Positions 35,366 through 45,157 of a stretch of DNA of 64,000 bases are shown here, piece by piece. The notes below the pieces were generated by a model. That model was given only the letters and a program-made list of their open reading frames with translations, made no database searches and was not told the DNA's origin. The first letter of the stretch is position 1. Every line of letters starts with the position of its first letter. Both the position numbers and the translations under genes were made by a program. This DNA comes from CAVSJA01 sp963728145 (lineage in GTDB: Bacteria > Bacteroidota > Bacteroidia > Chitinophagales > Chitinophagaceae), in NCBI GenBank assembly GCA_963728145.1, contig CAVSJA010000007.1, positions 124,001 to 188,000 of the forward strand, in the 5' to 3' direction.

Positions 35366-36057
35366 TTCTGAGGATCTTTTAGAATATAACCCATTCCTAC
35401 ATGAGTATGAATCAACCGTTTTCCCTCGTCCTTCTCAAGTTTCTTTCTCAGAAAATTCACATATACATCGATAACATTGGTCTTCGTTTCAAAATCAATA
35501 TCCCAAACATTTAGTGCGATATCGACCCTTGAAACAACACGATTTTTATTTCGTACAAAATACTCAAGCAGTTGAAACTCTTTTGCCGTAAGTGGAATGC
35601 TTTTTCCCGACCTGCTTACTTCTTTACTATCGAGATTCATGACGAGGTCATCAACTTTCAAGAGATTTCCAGTATGAACTTGTTTATGTACTCTTTTTAA
35701 CAATGCGCGAATGCGAACCAATAGTTCTTTAAAGTCGAATGGTTTTACAATGTAGTCATCGGCCCCGGTGTCAAATCCTTCCACTTTATCATCGGTTGTG
35801 TCCAATGCAGTAAGCATGATTACCGGCACTTTTTCATTCCGTGTACGAATGTATTTGCAAAGTTCGTAACCGTTCATTCCCGGGAGATTAATATCAAGAA
35901 TGATAAGATCAAATGGATAAGTCTCAAACAGTTTCTTTCCAATCAATCCATCATAAGCTAATTCAACATTGAATTGTTGTTCCGTAAGCCCCATTTGGAG
36001 CGCATCGGCTATCTTTTTTTCATCTTCTACCAATAATATGTTTAAATCGTCCTGCAT
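35362..36057 (-). CDS. OmpR-family response regulator
   Basis: 231 residues: receiver domain with phospho-acceptor D55 (LIILDINLPGMNG), acidic pair E11-D12, and switch lysine in DDYIVKPFDFKELL; C-terminal winged-helix DNA-binding domain (LTAKEFQLLEYFVRNKNRV ... VIDVYVNFLRKKL ... HTHVGMGYIL). Same operon as the kinase downstream with a four-base overlap. Nearest general type is the CusR/RprY group. The targets are unknown. Confidence 0.93.
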   Translation of the reverse strand: MQDDLNILLVEDEKKIADALQMGLTEQQFNVELAYDGLIGKKLFETYPFDLIILDINLPGMNGYELCKYIRTRNEKVPVIMLTALDTTDDKVEGFDTGADDYIVKPFDFKELLVRIRALLKRVHKQVHTGNLLKVDDLVMNLDSKEVSRSGKSIPLTAKEFQLLEYFVRNKNRVVSRVDIALNVWDIDFETKTNVIDVYVNFLRKKLEKDEGKRLIHTHVGMGYILKDPQN

Positions 36058-36143
36058 TAGTTCAATTTGAGAACGGCAAAATTATTAAACTTAAAAGCTT
36101 GGGGAGATGGAGGAAATTAAAATTAGATTAAAATAGTCGGACC

Positions 36144-36271
36144 GTTTGGCGTTTGGAGTTTGGGGTTTGGCGTTGACTTTCCATTCTAAGGACCCTATTG
36201 GCAGGAGCTTCGTTGTATTCTGGTTTGGTGTTACACTTTCAACGCCAAACTCCAAACTCCAAACCCCAAAC
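36144..36271. repeat. GTTTGG-word hairpin
   Basis: Left arm 36144-36176 (gtttggcgtttggagtttgg...) and right arm 36239-36271 are reverse complements at 31 of 33 positions, around a 62-base centre. The right arm ends four bases from the stop codon of the peroxidase gene. Same design as the gaacag hairpin but with a different word. Confidence 0.88.
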
Positions 36272-36275
36272 TATA

Positions 36276-38130
36276 TCAGTTCCCACTGTCTGTTAACGTT
36301 TTCAAAAAAGCAATCACATCATTTATCTCTTTCTTTGTAAGTTTTAATTGATCAGCTGGCAGGGTCTGGTTTTCTGGTGCAATCTTTAGTCCGCTTCCAC
36401 CGCCTCTATTGTAAAAGTCCATCACTTCTTCCAGTGTCGAGTACACTCCGTTATGCATATAAGGAGCAGTTAGTTCAATATTCCTCAGTGTAGGAGTTTT
36501 GAAAGAGTGCTTGTGTATAATTGCCTTTGTGAAATTAAATTTTCCCAAATCAGGATCAAGGCTGGTATTCGTTTGATTCTTATTTACTGGTACTCCCAAA
36601 ACTTCTGATTCTGTTTCCGTGAATTCCGGCGGTACTAATCCATTAAATAATGGAATAAAATGACAGGTCGCGCATTTTGCTTTTCCCATAAACAGGTTAA
36701 AACCCCTGATCTCCGTGGAAGACATTTTTGTACTATCTCCTCTCACGTATTGATCAAAGCGCGAATTGAGCGCAACAAGGGAACGGGTAAAGTTTGAGAT
36801 CGCATTGGCAATATTGTATTCACTCACCGGCGATTTCATCATTTGGATAGGCTATCTTAAATAGATTCTTGTAACTCGAATCGTTCCGAAGATCGGTTAC
36901 ACTTTGTTTTAAAGATCCTTTCATCTCTTCCTGGTTATGCACTACATCGCTCAACTGGTTCTCAAGTACACTTGTTCTGCTATCAAAGAATTGTTTGGTT
37001 TGAAACGCAGAGTTAATTAGGGTAGGAGTGTTTCTTTTCAAATATGTTTGTCCGTCTACAGCAAGGGCAGTCTTCAATCCGTCTGTGAATGCAAGCTCTG
37101 GTTTATGACAGCTACCGCAGGAGCGATTCCTGGTTGCTGAAAGTAGAGGATCATAAAAGAGCTTTTTACCCAGTTGGACTCTTTCGGGAGTTAAGCGATA
37201 TCTTTCATTGGGTGAAAAAAAGGAAAGATCAAAAAAATCGGGGTCAAAAAAACTTTTAGCATCAAGATTCACCGGTCTCCTTTCTTTTGGAAGGGTTGCT
37301 CCAAAGAGTTGTGTGTTTTCTATAATTAAAGAATAGGAGGGACTTATTGTTGTTCTTATGAATTTCATTCTGTCAAATGAACTAAATGAACTTTTTTTCA
37401 ATTTTACTATCCCATCGGATAATAAACTGTTCAAGGCGGAAAGACAATCTTTTTCGTCTTTTGTTTGTGGACTGAACGCCTTTATTAATTGTTGGATCCC
37501 ATCTAGTGTAGCCGCCCCTTCAGGCATAGAATATTGTGCAATGGGTGAATCAAAACCGCTAATACCCATTGCTGTCAATTTGATTACCGAATTGCGTATA
37601 GCATCCCAGGTTAGGTGATCAGTGAGTAACAATTCACGATTGGATTGATTCTTAAACCTGATTAATAATACCAGCATGCCATCCAATTCCGCATCCAATC
37701 TGCGGTAGGAAGATTTCCATTTCGCGAAAATCAATTCTTCTATTACCTGGAATCCATTTGGAGGAAATAATTTATCCGGGTTATCGTCTTCAACTCTCGG
37801 CAATGCAGGACCATTTAAGGATCTTGATTCATATGGATAGAAATATTCGATGATCGTTGCCGCTTTCTTGTATGCAAGCCTTGACTCTTTGAACTGTTTT
37901 TGTAAAACCTGGAGGGTTGCTTTTTGTTTTGATGATTTTTTGAGATCAGTAAGTTTTTTTATAACCAATTCCAATTGTAATCCGAAAATCTCATTGATTT
38001 TTTTATTGTTTTCTCTTTCCAACGGTAACAGGAAGCCGCAGCATATAATAACGGTAAGGGTTATAGCAATTGTCAGCGCTTTTCCGTTCATACCGGCCAT
38101 TTGATTTAGATCAAATTGTAAGCCCTTCAT
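36276..38130 (-). CDS. Di-haem cytochrome c peroxidase (CCP/MauG family), frameshifted
   Basis: About 618 residues when repaired. An N-terminal membrane anchor (ALTIAITLTVIICCGFLL) and a helical domain of about 270 residues (possibly imelysin-like) precede the peroxidase domain, with haem-binding C338-GSC-H342 (NRSCGSCHKPELAFTDG) and a second CATCH motif near the break-distal part (GKAKCATCHFIPLFNG). The first frame ends at 36820 after FKIAYPNDE; the next frame resumes with SPVSEYNIANAISNFTRSL, so a single-base indel lies near 36830-36842. Such enzymes reduce peroxide or oxidise proteins in the periplasm. Which reaction this one performs is unknown. Confidence 0.85.
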
Positions 38131-38233
38131 TTTGTGAGGGTTATCTTAGTAATTCCCGAAGCATAATATAATAGGGTTTTTACTTTTAATTATAGGTAAA
38201 AACACCTACTTTAAAACTTCCAAAACAGTGCTT

Positions 38234-41200
38234 ATGAAGTTAAGACTTTCGCTGAAAGCGATCACGCTTTTAGCATGTGCCTCTTTCGCTTTTATCAACA
38301 GCTATTCCCAAACTACATTTATTCAGTACCGGTCCATCTGGAAATATTGGGATCAAAATTCGCGACCTGCGGGTTGGGAAACAACCGGTTTCAATGATGC
38401 GGCCTGGCTATCTGATTCTGCCGAATTGGGATATGGTGATGCAGATGAAGCTACAGTCATCTCCTTTGGTCCGGATGGTGCCAATAAATTTCGGACCGCT
38501 TATTTTAGGAGGTCAGTTAATATTTCCAATCCTGGTTCATTTACCAGTTTCAGTTTTAATGTTGAGCGCGACGACGGATGCCTGATCTATGTCAATGGAG
38601 TTGAAGTTGCGCGAAGCAATATGCCTGCAGGGCCTATTGATCACAATACATTCGCAAATAGCGTTGCAGTGGATGATTCAACAATTATTATTACTGTTCC
38701 GAATAGTGTGTTTGCTATCGGTACCAATGTAATTGCAGTTGAAATGCACCAGGTCAATGCCGGCAGTTCAGATCTTTCTTTTGACCTTGAACTAATTGGC
38801 AATGTCGCAGGTGCAATCCTTATTCCGAATAGCTCTTCATGGAGATATCTGGACATTAATAGTAGGCCAGCCAACTGGCAAACTTCAACATTTCTCGACG
38901 GTTCATGGAGGTTAGGTTATGGTGAACTGGGTTTTGGTGAAGGCGATGAATCTACCGTAATTAATGGTGGACCTGAGGGAGGTAGATTTATCACGACCTA
39001 TTTTAGAAAGAGAATCTACGTGGCTAATCCAGGAGCATTCGCGAGTTACGTATTTAGCGTCGAGCGGGATGATGGCTTTGTCTTATATGTTAATGGAACA
39101 GAAGTTGGACGCAACAATGTCGGCACTGGTACAGTAGGTCACAGTACTGTCGCTCCCGCAAATGTCGAAGATTCCGTAGTTAATGTTAGTGTTGCAAGTT
39201 CGGCATTCACTGTTGGTTATAACTACATCGCAGTAGAAGTGCATCAAAGCGGTCCCACCAGTACAGATCTTGGATTTAACCTGCAGGCTGTTGGTATGGC
39301 TGGGCCAACTACATTCATACCTTTCAATGGCAACTGGAAATATCTCGACAATGATACATACCCTGCCGGTTGGAACACTGTTGCATTCAATGATGCAAGC
39401 TGGGTGAATGGCAACGCAGAATTGGGTTTCGGCGATGGTGATGAAGCTACGGTTGTAAGCTTCGGGCCTGATGCGAACAATAAATACATCACTACTCTTT
39501 TCCGCAAAGTTGTCAATATTCCGAATCCTTCACAGTTCTCATCATTTACGCTTAACATGGTGCGTGATGATGGTGCCATTGTATACATCAACGGAGTGGA
39601 AGTAGTACGTAGCAATATGCCCGCCGGGCCGGTAACCCAGGGGACTCTCGCTTCTTCAAATATTGGAGGTGCAGAGGAAACGGAGGTTCATATCTTTCCT
39701 ATTGCGAGTAGTTACTTTGTCTCCGGCAATAATACTATTGCAGTAGAGGTCCATCAGGATTTGGTAACCAGTAGTGATTTGTCTTTCAGATTGGAATTAG
39801 TGGGTAACGGCGGGCCATCTACCCCAGTATTGATGAATTATTCGGATATATGGAAATACAGGGATAATGGTTCTGACCAGGGTACTGCATGGCAGGCGCC
39901 TGCGTTTAATGATGCCAGTTGGAGTAGCGGCCCCGGTGAATTGGGTTATGGAGATGGAGATGAGGCTACCGTAGTAAGTTTTGGTGTGGATGAGAATAAC
40001 AAATTTGTAACCACTTATTTCAGGAAGACGTTTAATATTGTCAATCCATCCCAATACAACAATATTATCATGAATGTCGTGAGGGATGATGGTGTTGTTG
40101 TATATGTAAATGGCGTAGAAGTTGCAAGAGATAATATGCCTGCCGGTACACCTAACTACCTTACCAATGCAACAGCAATAATCTCGGATGCCAATGAATC
40201 AACGCCTGTTGTATTTAATATTCCACCGTCTGCTTTCGTCAATGGATCAAATACGATTGCTGTAGAAATTCATCAACGGCCCGGTGTGAGTACTGATATT
40301 TCCTTCCGCATGCAATTATTGGGATCAAGTATTTCTGGAGGTGGAAACTTGCTCACACGTGGTCCCTATCTGCAAATGGGGAATCAGACGGATCTTACCA
40401 TTCGTTGGAGAACGAATACCGCAACTGATTCCAGGATTGAATTGGGAACAGAACTGGGTACTTATCCAATCGTGTTCAACGATCCCACGATTACAACTGA
40501 GCATAGCATTCGCGTGAGCGATCTCATTCCAGATACGAAGTATTATTATACGATTGGTTCCTCTACTGAGCCATTACAGGGAACTTTCGACAATTTCTTT
40601 GTGCTGGCTCCGCCAGCAGGAAGTCGTAAAGTAAGAATTGCTGCGTTTGGAGATTGCGGAAGAAATGATAATTCATTCCAGACGCAGACGCTATTACGGT
40701 ACCAGAATTTCCTAGCTGATAATAATATAGACGCGGCCGATGCATGGATACTTCTTGGAGATAACGCCTATGAAAATGGAACAGATAACGAGTTTACAAC
40801 AGGTTTCTTTAATGCCTATGGCTCTTCAATTTTGAAGAACCATAAATTGTACCCGGCTCCAGGAAACCACGATTATGCGAATAGCGGCGCCCGCCAGGAT
40901 GATCATAATATTCCTTATTACAACATGTTCACCTTGCCAAGTAATGGAGAATGCGGTGGCGTGCCATCCGGGACAGAGGCTTACTATTCATTTGATATCG
41001 GGGATGTTCATTTCTTATCATTGGATTCCTATGGAGAAGAAACGAACACCAGGTTGTATGATACGCTGGGCGCTCAAGTGACATGGATAAAAGCAGATCT
41101 TGCCGCAAATACAAAGAGATGGGTTGTTGCCTATTGGCATCATCCTCCTTATACAAAGGGAAGTCACAACTCAGACTCCGAAGGTGAATTGATCAGTATG

Positions 41201-42064
41201 CGCGAGAATTTCATTCGCATCCTCGAGCGTTACGGAGTTGATCTCGTGATCTGCGGACATAGTCATAATTATGAGCGTTCTTATCTACTTAAAGGATATT
41301 ATAAGACCAATTCAGGCGATCCAAACGTGAATGAGGCCAACTTCAATGCTCAATTGCATACTGCAAGCAATTCAAGCGCGAAGTATGATAATTCAGCAAA
41401 CTCCTGTCCTTATATGTACAAGTCTGGACAAAATCAGCACGGAACAGTGTACGTTGTTGCCGGAAGCGCTGGTGCTGATGGTGGAGTGCAAGCAGGTTAT
41501 CCTCACAATGCATTACCATTCGCGCAGGATGACGGTGGAATGTTCTTTTTTGAAGTGGATTCAAACCGCCTCGATGCGAAGTTTATCAGGAGAGATGGAA
41601 TCATCGCCGATCAATTCACGATGTTCCAGGATGTGAATCAAAAAGATACCTTCTTTGTCGTGGTAGGAGACAATATTTCTTTCTCTGCATCATGGAAAGG
41701 AAATTATTTGTGGAATACAACAGAAACTACTCAGGGTGTCACGGTTACACCCGCAGAAGGAAAGACTGATTACTCAGTAAGAGATAATTTCCAATGTATC
41801 GCGGACACTTTCACAGTTTATGCCAATGTTTGTGCAGGGGCTATCAATACCTGGGTAGGTAATGTAAATCTGGAATGGGAAACTCCGGGAAACTGGAGTT
41901 GCGGTACTGTTCCAACAGAAACAAGTGATGTTGTTATTCCTCCAGGTGTTCCATTTATGCCGAGAACGAATGCTAATGTTAAGGTCCGGTCATTGACAGT
42001 AAGACCAGGAGCTACGGTGACAGTGAAGACGGGTACTGTGTTGGAGGTGACGAATACTCCTTAG
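38234..42064 (+). CDS. Large secreted purple-acid-phosphatase-like metallophosphoesterase with four N-terminal repeats
   Basis: 1276 residues from ATG 38234 (GTG 38228 is also in frame). Signal peptide (LSLKAITLLACASFAFINSYSQ), then four homologous modules of about 165 residues (about 28-198, 199-360, 361-535, 536-705), each with WKY, GYGDxDEATVxSFG and VYxNGVEVxRxNMPAG motifs, probably beta-sandwich binding domains. Next are a purple-acid-phosphatase fibronectin domain (LLTRGPYLQMGNQTDLTIRW) and the phosphoesterase with FGDCG, LGDNAYENG, GNHDY, YWHHPPY and GHSHNYERSY metal ligands. The C-terminal 100 residues are a small beta domain; no typical type IX sorting tail was recognised. Substrate unknown. 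Confidence 0.88.
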   Translation: MKLRLSLKAITLLACASFAFINSYSQTTFIQYRSIWKYWDQNSRPAGWETTGFNDAAWLSDSAELGYGDADEATVISFGPDGANKFRTAYFRRSVNISNPGSFTSFSFNVERDDGCLIYVNGVEVARSNMPAGPIDHNTFANSVAVDDSTIIITVPNSVFAIGTNVIAVEMHQVNAGSSDLSFDLELIGNVAGAILIPNSSSWRYLDINSRPANWQTSTFLDGSWRLGYGELGFGEGDESTVINGGPEGGRFITTYFRKRIYVANPGAFASYVFSVERDDGFVLYVNGTEVGRNNVGTGTVGHSTVAPANVEDSVVNVSVASSAFTVGYNYIAVEVHQSGPTSTDLGFNLQAVGMAGPTTFIPFNGNWKYLDNDTYPAGWNTVAFNDASWVNGNAELGFGDGDEATVVSFGPDANNKYITTLFRKVVNIPNPSQFSSFTLNMVRDDGAIVYINGVEVVRSNMPAGPVTQGTLASSNIGGAEETEVHIFPIASSYFVSGNNTIAVEVHQDLVTSSDLSFRLELVGNGGPSTPVLMNYSDIWKYRDNGSDQGTAWQAPAFNDASWSSGPGELGYGDGDEATVVSFGVDENNKFVTTYFRKTFNIVNPSQYNNIIMNVVRDDGVVVYVNGVEVARDNMPAGTPNYLTNATAIISDANESTPVVFNIPPSAFVNGSNTIAVEIHQRPGVSTDISFRMQLLGSSISGGGNLLTRGPYLQMGNQTDLTIRWRTNTATDSRIELGTELGTYPIVFNDPTITTEHSIRVSDLIPDTKYYYTIGSSTEPLQGTFDNFFVLAPPAGSRKVRIAAFGDCGRNDNSFQTQTLLRYQNFLADNNIDAADAWILLGDNAYENGTDNEFTTGFFNAYGSSILKNHKLYPAPGNHDYANSGARQDDHNIPYYNMFTLPSNGECGGVPSGTEAYYSFDIGDVHFLSLDSYGEETNTRLYDTLGAQVTWIKADLAANTKRWVVAYWHHPPYTKGSHNSDSEGELISMRENFIRILERYGVDLVICGHSHNYERSYLLKGYYKTNSGDPNVNEANFNAQLHTASNSSAKYDNSANSCPYMYKSGQNQHGTVYVVAGSAGADGGVQAGYPHNALPFAQDDGGMFFFEVDSNRLDAKFIRRDGIIADQFTMFQDVNQKDTFFVVVGDNISFSASWKGNYLWNTTETTQGVTVTPAEGKTDYSVRDNFQCIADTFTVYANVCAGAINTWVGNVNLEWETPGNWSCGTVPTETSDVVIPPGVPFMPRTNANVKVRSLTVRPGATVTVKTGTVLEVTNTP

Positions 42065-42065
42065 T

Positions 42066-42115
42066 GGGGTTGATAAGGTTGACAGGGTTGACAGGGTTGA
42101 CAAGTTGATAAAGTA
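42066..42115. repeat. GTTGACAGG word array
   Basis: Words gttgataag, gttgacagg (twice), gttgacaag and gttgataaag follow the stop of the phosphoesterase gene directly and end 8 bases before the terminator stem. Single orientation, no paired arm. Confidence 0.75.
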
Positions 42116-42122
42116 ATAATAG

Positions 42123-42156
42123 AAATGCCATCTTATTTTAAGATGGCATTTTTCTT
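42123..42156. terminator. Intrinsic terminator between convergent genes
   Basis: AAATGCCATCTTA (42123-42135) pairs perfectly with TAAGATGGCATTT (42139-42151) around TTT, followed by TTTCTTTT. It can end the phosphoesterase transcript and, on the other strand, the lipoprotein gene ending at 42167. Confidence 0.9.
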
Positions 42157-42166
42157 TTGATGAGTA

Positions 42167-43306
42167 CTATTTAACAACAAAGGCTTTTCTGAAAACTGCC
42201 TGGGGCTTTGTTGTTTCTTTCACTGTAATATCGCGGTCGAACGGGTGATTGAGATTATTGCCAGCAAGATCTTCAAGTCTCGATTCTATTTCGAGAAAAT
42301 ATTTTCCAGCTTTCCATTTTGAAGCAGGGTGGAAGAGTAAGACGGTTTCTCTATCGGTGGTTTGAATTTTTCCTTCCAATGGATTTTCTTTTGAATCAAT
42401 TATTCTTATCGCATTATTCAGTAGAACATAATCCAAGGATTCGTTTAATTCTACTCTTAACAGATCGGCTGTGCCTTGCTTTGGAGTATGAATGATCCAG
42501 GATTCGGGTTTGGGGATCGTACTATCTCTATTAGCTACAATAAAGTCTTTTCGATAGATCTTGCCTAAGGCAATTCCTTCGGCATCAGATAAGGTTGAGC
42601 CGACAACTAACTCATATTTGTCACCTTTATTCAAGGGAGTTCCAAGTGAAATATTTGGTTGAAGATCTCTTTTTATTCTTCCCGGGTCCAGCCAAATGGT
42701 AAGCCTTGTCTGTTCCCTGTTCCATAATTCTGTTTGCAGATCGAGGAAGACCTGGTTAAGGGTGTCCTTACCATTTTTTATCAAATTGAAATTACCCTTT
42801 GAATTTCCTTCAGCCATAGGTTTTGAAAATTCGACATAGATCTTTAAGAGATTTTCAGGAACAGTGTCAACAGATGGATAGATCCCGGTGATCACAGGTG
42901 CCGATGAGGCATCGGGTAATGGAACGATGATCTCCCCAATCTTTTTGTTGCGAAATAAGATTTGATATTTCAGTCCGCGAGTAAGTGGAATCAATGGTTT
43001 GAATACAATGGAATCATCATTGATCTTCCATTCGCCCAGTATAGTTGTTTCCGAACCGTTATTTTGTTTTGAAATGGTTGCCCGAAGCAAGTCGGCAGAA
43101 ATATGTTTTTCGGGGACAAAGGGAATAACAATTGCGGTTGGCTTTTTATTGTCCCAATGAATTATTAGATCAGATTCCCGGTCTGAAGGCGATTTGCAGG
43201 ATAGAAAAACCAGTAATATAAAACCCAATAGAATTAAAAAGGTTCGGAACCCGGAAGGGTATAGGCTCCGAACCCTATATGTATCTGCTCTCAATTTTAT
43301 AACCAT
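42167..43306 (-). CDS. Ig-like (Big_5-type) surface lipoprotein
   Basis: 379 residues; lipoprotein signal with C37 (LLVFLSC). The body has several Ig-like beta domains of the SbsA/Big_5 kind: TGIYPSVDTVPENLLKIYVE, FSKPMAE, LTIWLDPGRIKRDLQP, KGDKYELVV, WKAGKYFLEIESRLEDLAGN. Such proteins are common in Bacteroidota envelopes with unknown roles. The ATG at 43306 lies 10 bases inside the end of the upstream gene (43297), so the two are coupled. Confidence 0.78.
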   Translation of the reverse strand: MVIKLRADTYRVRSLYPSGFRTFLILLGFILLVFLSCKSPSDRESDLIIHWDNKKPTAIVIPFVPEKHISADLLRATISKQNNGSETTILGEWKINDDSIVFKPLIPLTRGLKYQILFRNKKIGEIIVPLPDASSAPVITGIYPSVDTVPENLLKIYVEFSKPMAEGNSKGNFNLIKNGKDTLNQVFLDLQTELWNREQTRLTIWLDPGRIKRDLQPNISLGTPLNKGDKYELVVGSTLSDAEGIALGKIYRKDFIVANRDSTIPKPESWIIHTPKQGTADLLRVELNESLDYVLLNNAIRIIDSKENPLEGKIQTTDRETVLLFHPASKWKAGKYFLEIESRLEDLAGNNLNHPFDRDITVKETTKPQAVFRKAFVVK

Positions 43307-44406
43307 CTGCTTGCTGGTGCTGTCCAGAGATCAAGATCACCATTGGCTCTGCGTTGAAGCAATATCACATTGCCATCATCCAGCTTGTCCATTTGCAAAA
43401 CATTTACAACTGGAAGTGTAGTCATTTCAACTCCCGCAGTTGCGTAACTTTCTTTAATAGGTTCAGTGAGAGAACCCGCATAAGTTTCAATATTCTTGTA
43501 TTTCACCCGCATTACAGGGCGGTTGGAATTTGCCATCACTAAGAACTCCTCCTCACCTTTTTTCATTGAGATCATATCAATGGGTGAGTTACCTGCTCCG
43601 AATTCAGCTACCGTGCGTCCCTTAACGTGTTTGCCGGCCTGGAGTTCATCCATTGGGAAAAGAACAAGCGGAGTGCAGGTATAACTTGCAACCAAATATT
43701 TCTTTCCATTTAATTGAGCAGTTGTAAATGTGCGGATTGGTGCATTGGTTTCGTAGCGTCCGTGTGCTGCATGATAGATCTCCAGTGTTGATTGATCTTG
43801 CTTATTTGCAAATGGAAAAGGAATTCTTCTGAAACTTGAACTGAATTCCTGGCTGGATAATCCACTCACCATTACAGCTCCATCTGCAAACACGAGGTCT
43901 GATATAACCTGGTCGCGTAAAGGACGACCTCCGCGATCTTTCTGATCTTCGGCAGGAGCGTTTGCAATTGATACTGTACTAAATGGAATTTCTTTAAGGC
44001 TTACTGATTGAATATTGGTTCCATCCAAACTGAGAAGTACCGATGTGCCATCAGCGCTCTGAACTGCGAAATAGATTTTTTTGGATATCGGATTTACAGC
44101 AACATCACGAATGCTGATATTCTTCGCTTCCGTACCCAAAGCAGCAGCTATTTTTTGATCAATATTTTTGATCTCAACGGCAGTTGCTTTTTCAACGAGT
44201 GTTTTATCTTTTGTATCAACAGCAAATACTGATGCTGTCTTTGAATCCCCGATGAAAAGAATACCATCTGGACCAAATGCCAGGGCATTGATCGATTTGA
44301 TCTCGGGCGTGCCGACTTTCAAATTATAAGGATTCGTTGACCGATTCGCACTCACCAGCAGCAGAATGGCAGAGCATGCTGCGATGAGGAAGTAAAACTT
44401 TTTCAT
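43297..44406 (-). CDS. Secreted beta-propeller-like protein, unknown
   Basis: 369 residues with signal peptide (FYFLIAACSAILLLVSA). Repeating blade-like motifs such as INALAFGPDGILFIGDSKTASV, ISDLVFADGAVMVSGLS and KKYLVASYTCTPLVLF suggest a propeller of the YncE/NHL kind. I do not recognise a named family. The mature protein is soluble; it overlaps the downstream lipoprotein gene by 10 bases. Both may work together on the cell surface. Confidence 0.75.
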   Translation of the reverse strand: MKKFYFLIAACSAILLLVSANRSTNPYNLKVGTPEIKSINALAFGPDGILFIGDSKTASVFAVDTKDKTLVEKATAVEIKNIDQKIAAALGTEAKNISIRDVAVNPISKKIYFAVQSADGTSVLLSLDGTNIQSVSLKEIPFSTVSIANAPAEDQKDRGGRPLRDQVISDLVFADGAVMVSGLSSQEFSSSFRRIPFPFANKQDQSTLEIYHAAHGRYETNAPIRTFTTAQLNGKKYLVASYTCTPLVLFPMDELQAGKHVKGRTVAEFGAGNSPIDMISMKKGEEEFLVMANSNRPVMRVKYKNIETYAGSLTEPIKESYATAGVEMTTLPVVNVLQMDKLDDGNVILLQRRANGDLDLWTAPASRWL

Positions 44407-44509
44407 GAGAAGTGTAATTTTTGGTGTGCAGAGAGATTGATTAGTTATAGCAATTTAAGGTAATTTCTTAACTACGCGATTGGGCGGCAGGGAGTTGCCT
44501 AAAAAATGA

Positions 44510-44565
44510 TTCCGAACCCCGATAGTCCCCATTGAAATTCAATCTGGTGGCTTCAGGGTTCGGAA
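44510..44565. repeat. Hairpin TTCCGAACCC...GGGTTCGGAA
   Basis: Perfect 10-bp inverted arms (44510-44519 and 44556-44565) upstream of the propeller gene. A related pair, GGTTCGGAAC (43241-43250) and CTCCGAACCCT (43267-43277), lies just beyond the other end of that gene, inside the start of the lipoprotein gene. Confidence 0.6.
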
Positions 44566-44588
44566 CCTTACTTGTCATGGTTGGACCT

Positions 44589-44948
44589 TTATGTCTTCGC
44601 GGTGGTTTTCTTCATCATTTGCTCCTTCAACTCCTTATATTTTGTCTGTTGCTCCGGAGTTAAGAATTCAAACAATTTTGCTTCCTTTTCTTTTTTCAAT
44701 GCCATCTTCTTTTCTTTTTGAACTTCTTTTGTCAGGCTAGCGTCATTTCCTATCACGCTCATTTTGTCGCTGTACTCTTTGTTTAGCGCATCGTATTTAA
44801 CGATCTGGTCTGCATTCAGTTTTAATTCTTCCTTTACTTTCTTATCCCATTCTGCTTTTTCCTTCTGCATGTCCTTGGTCTTGTCCTGGGCAAACGACGA
44901 TGTTGCAAAAAGGCCGGTAATTGCCAGTAACAGCAATAACTTTTTCAT
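44589..44948 (-). CDS. Small secreted helical protein (Spy/LTXXQ-like)
   Basis: 119 residues with signal peptide (KKLLLLLAITGLFATSSFAQ) and a Lys/Glu-rich helical mature part with KEELKLNADQIVKYDAL and KLFEFLTPEQQTKYKELKEQ. The L-x-P/A-x-Q repeats recall Spy/CpxP-type periplasmic chaperone-like proteins, but similarity is weak. A second protein of this type is encoded at 58544-58927. Confidence 0.7.
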   Translation of the reverse strand: MKKLLLLLAITGLFATSSFAQDKTKDMQKEKAEWDKKVKEELKLNADQIVKYDALNKEYSDKMSVIGNDASLTKEVQKEKKMALKKEKEAKLFEFLTPEQQTKYKELKEQMMKKTTAKT

Positions 44949-45157
44949 ACGCTGAAATTTAATAGTTAAAAAAATAAATAATGACGTGTAGAGATGTTGT
45001 CAGTGTAATTGGTTTATGCTCAATTCCCATGCCATAAGAAGTCTTTTCCTTCATCCTGCTTTCGGCCCTGGAAAAATAAATCCATCTAAAAGATAGAAGC
45101 TTTGTCGGTTACGCAGAAGTTAAATTAAATGAAAGGCGATTTCCGGTGTTTGTGAGA

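Noticed and set aside
38234..42064. Type IX secretion cargo
   Set aside because: The protein is large and secreted, but I could not recognise a C-terminal sorting domain at its end.
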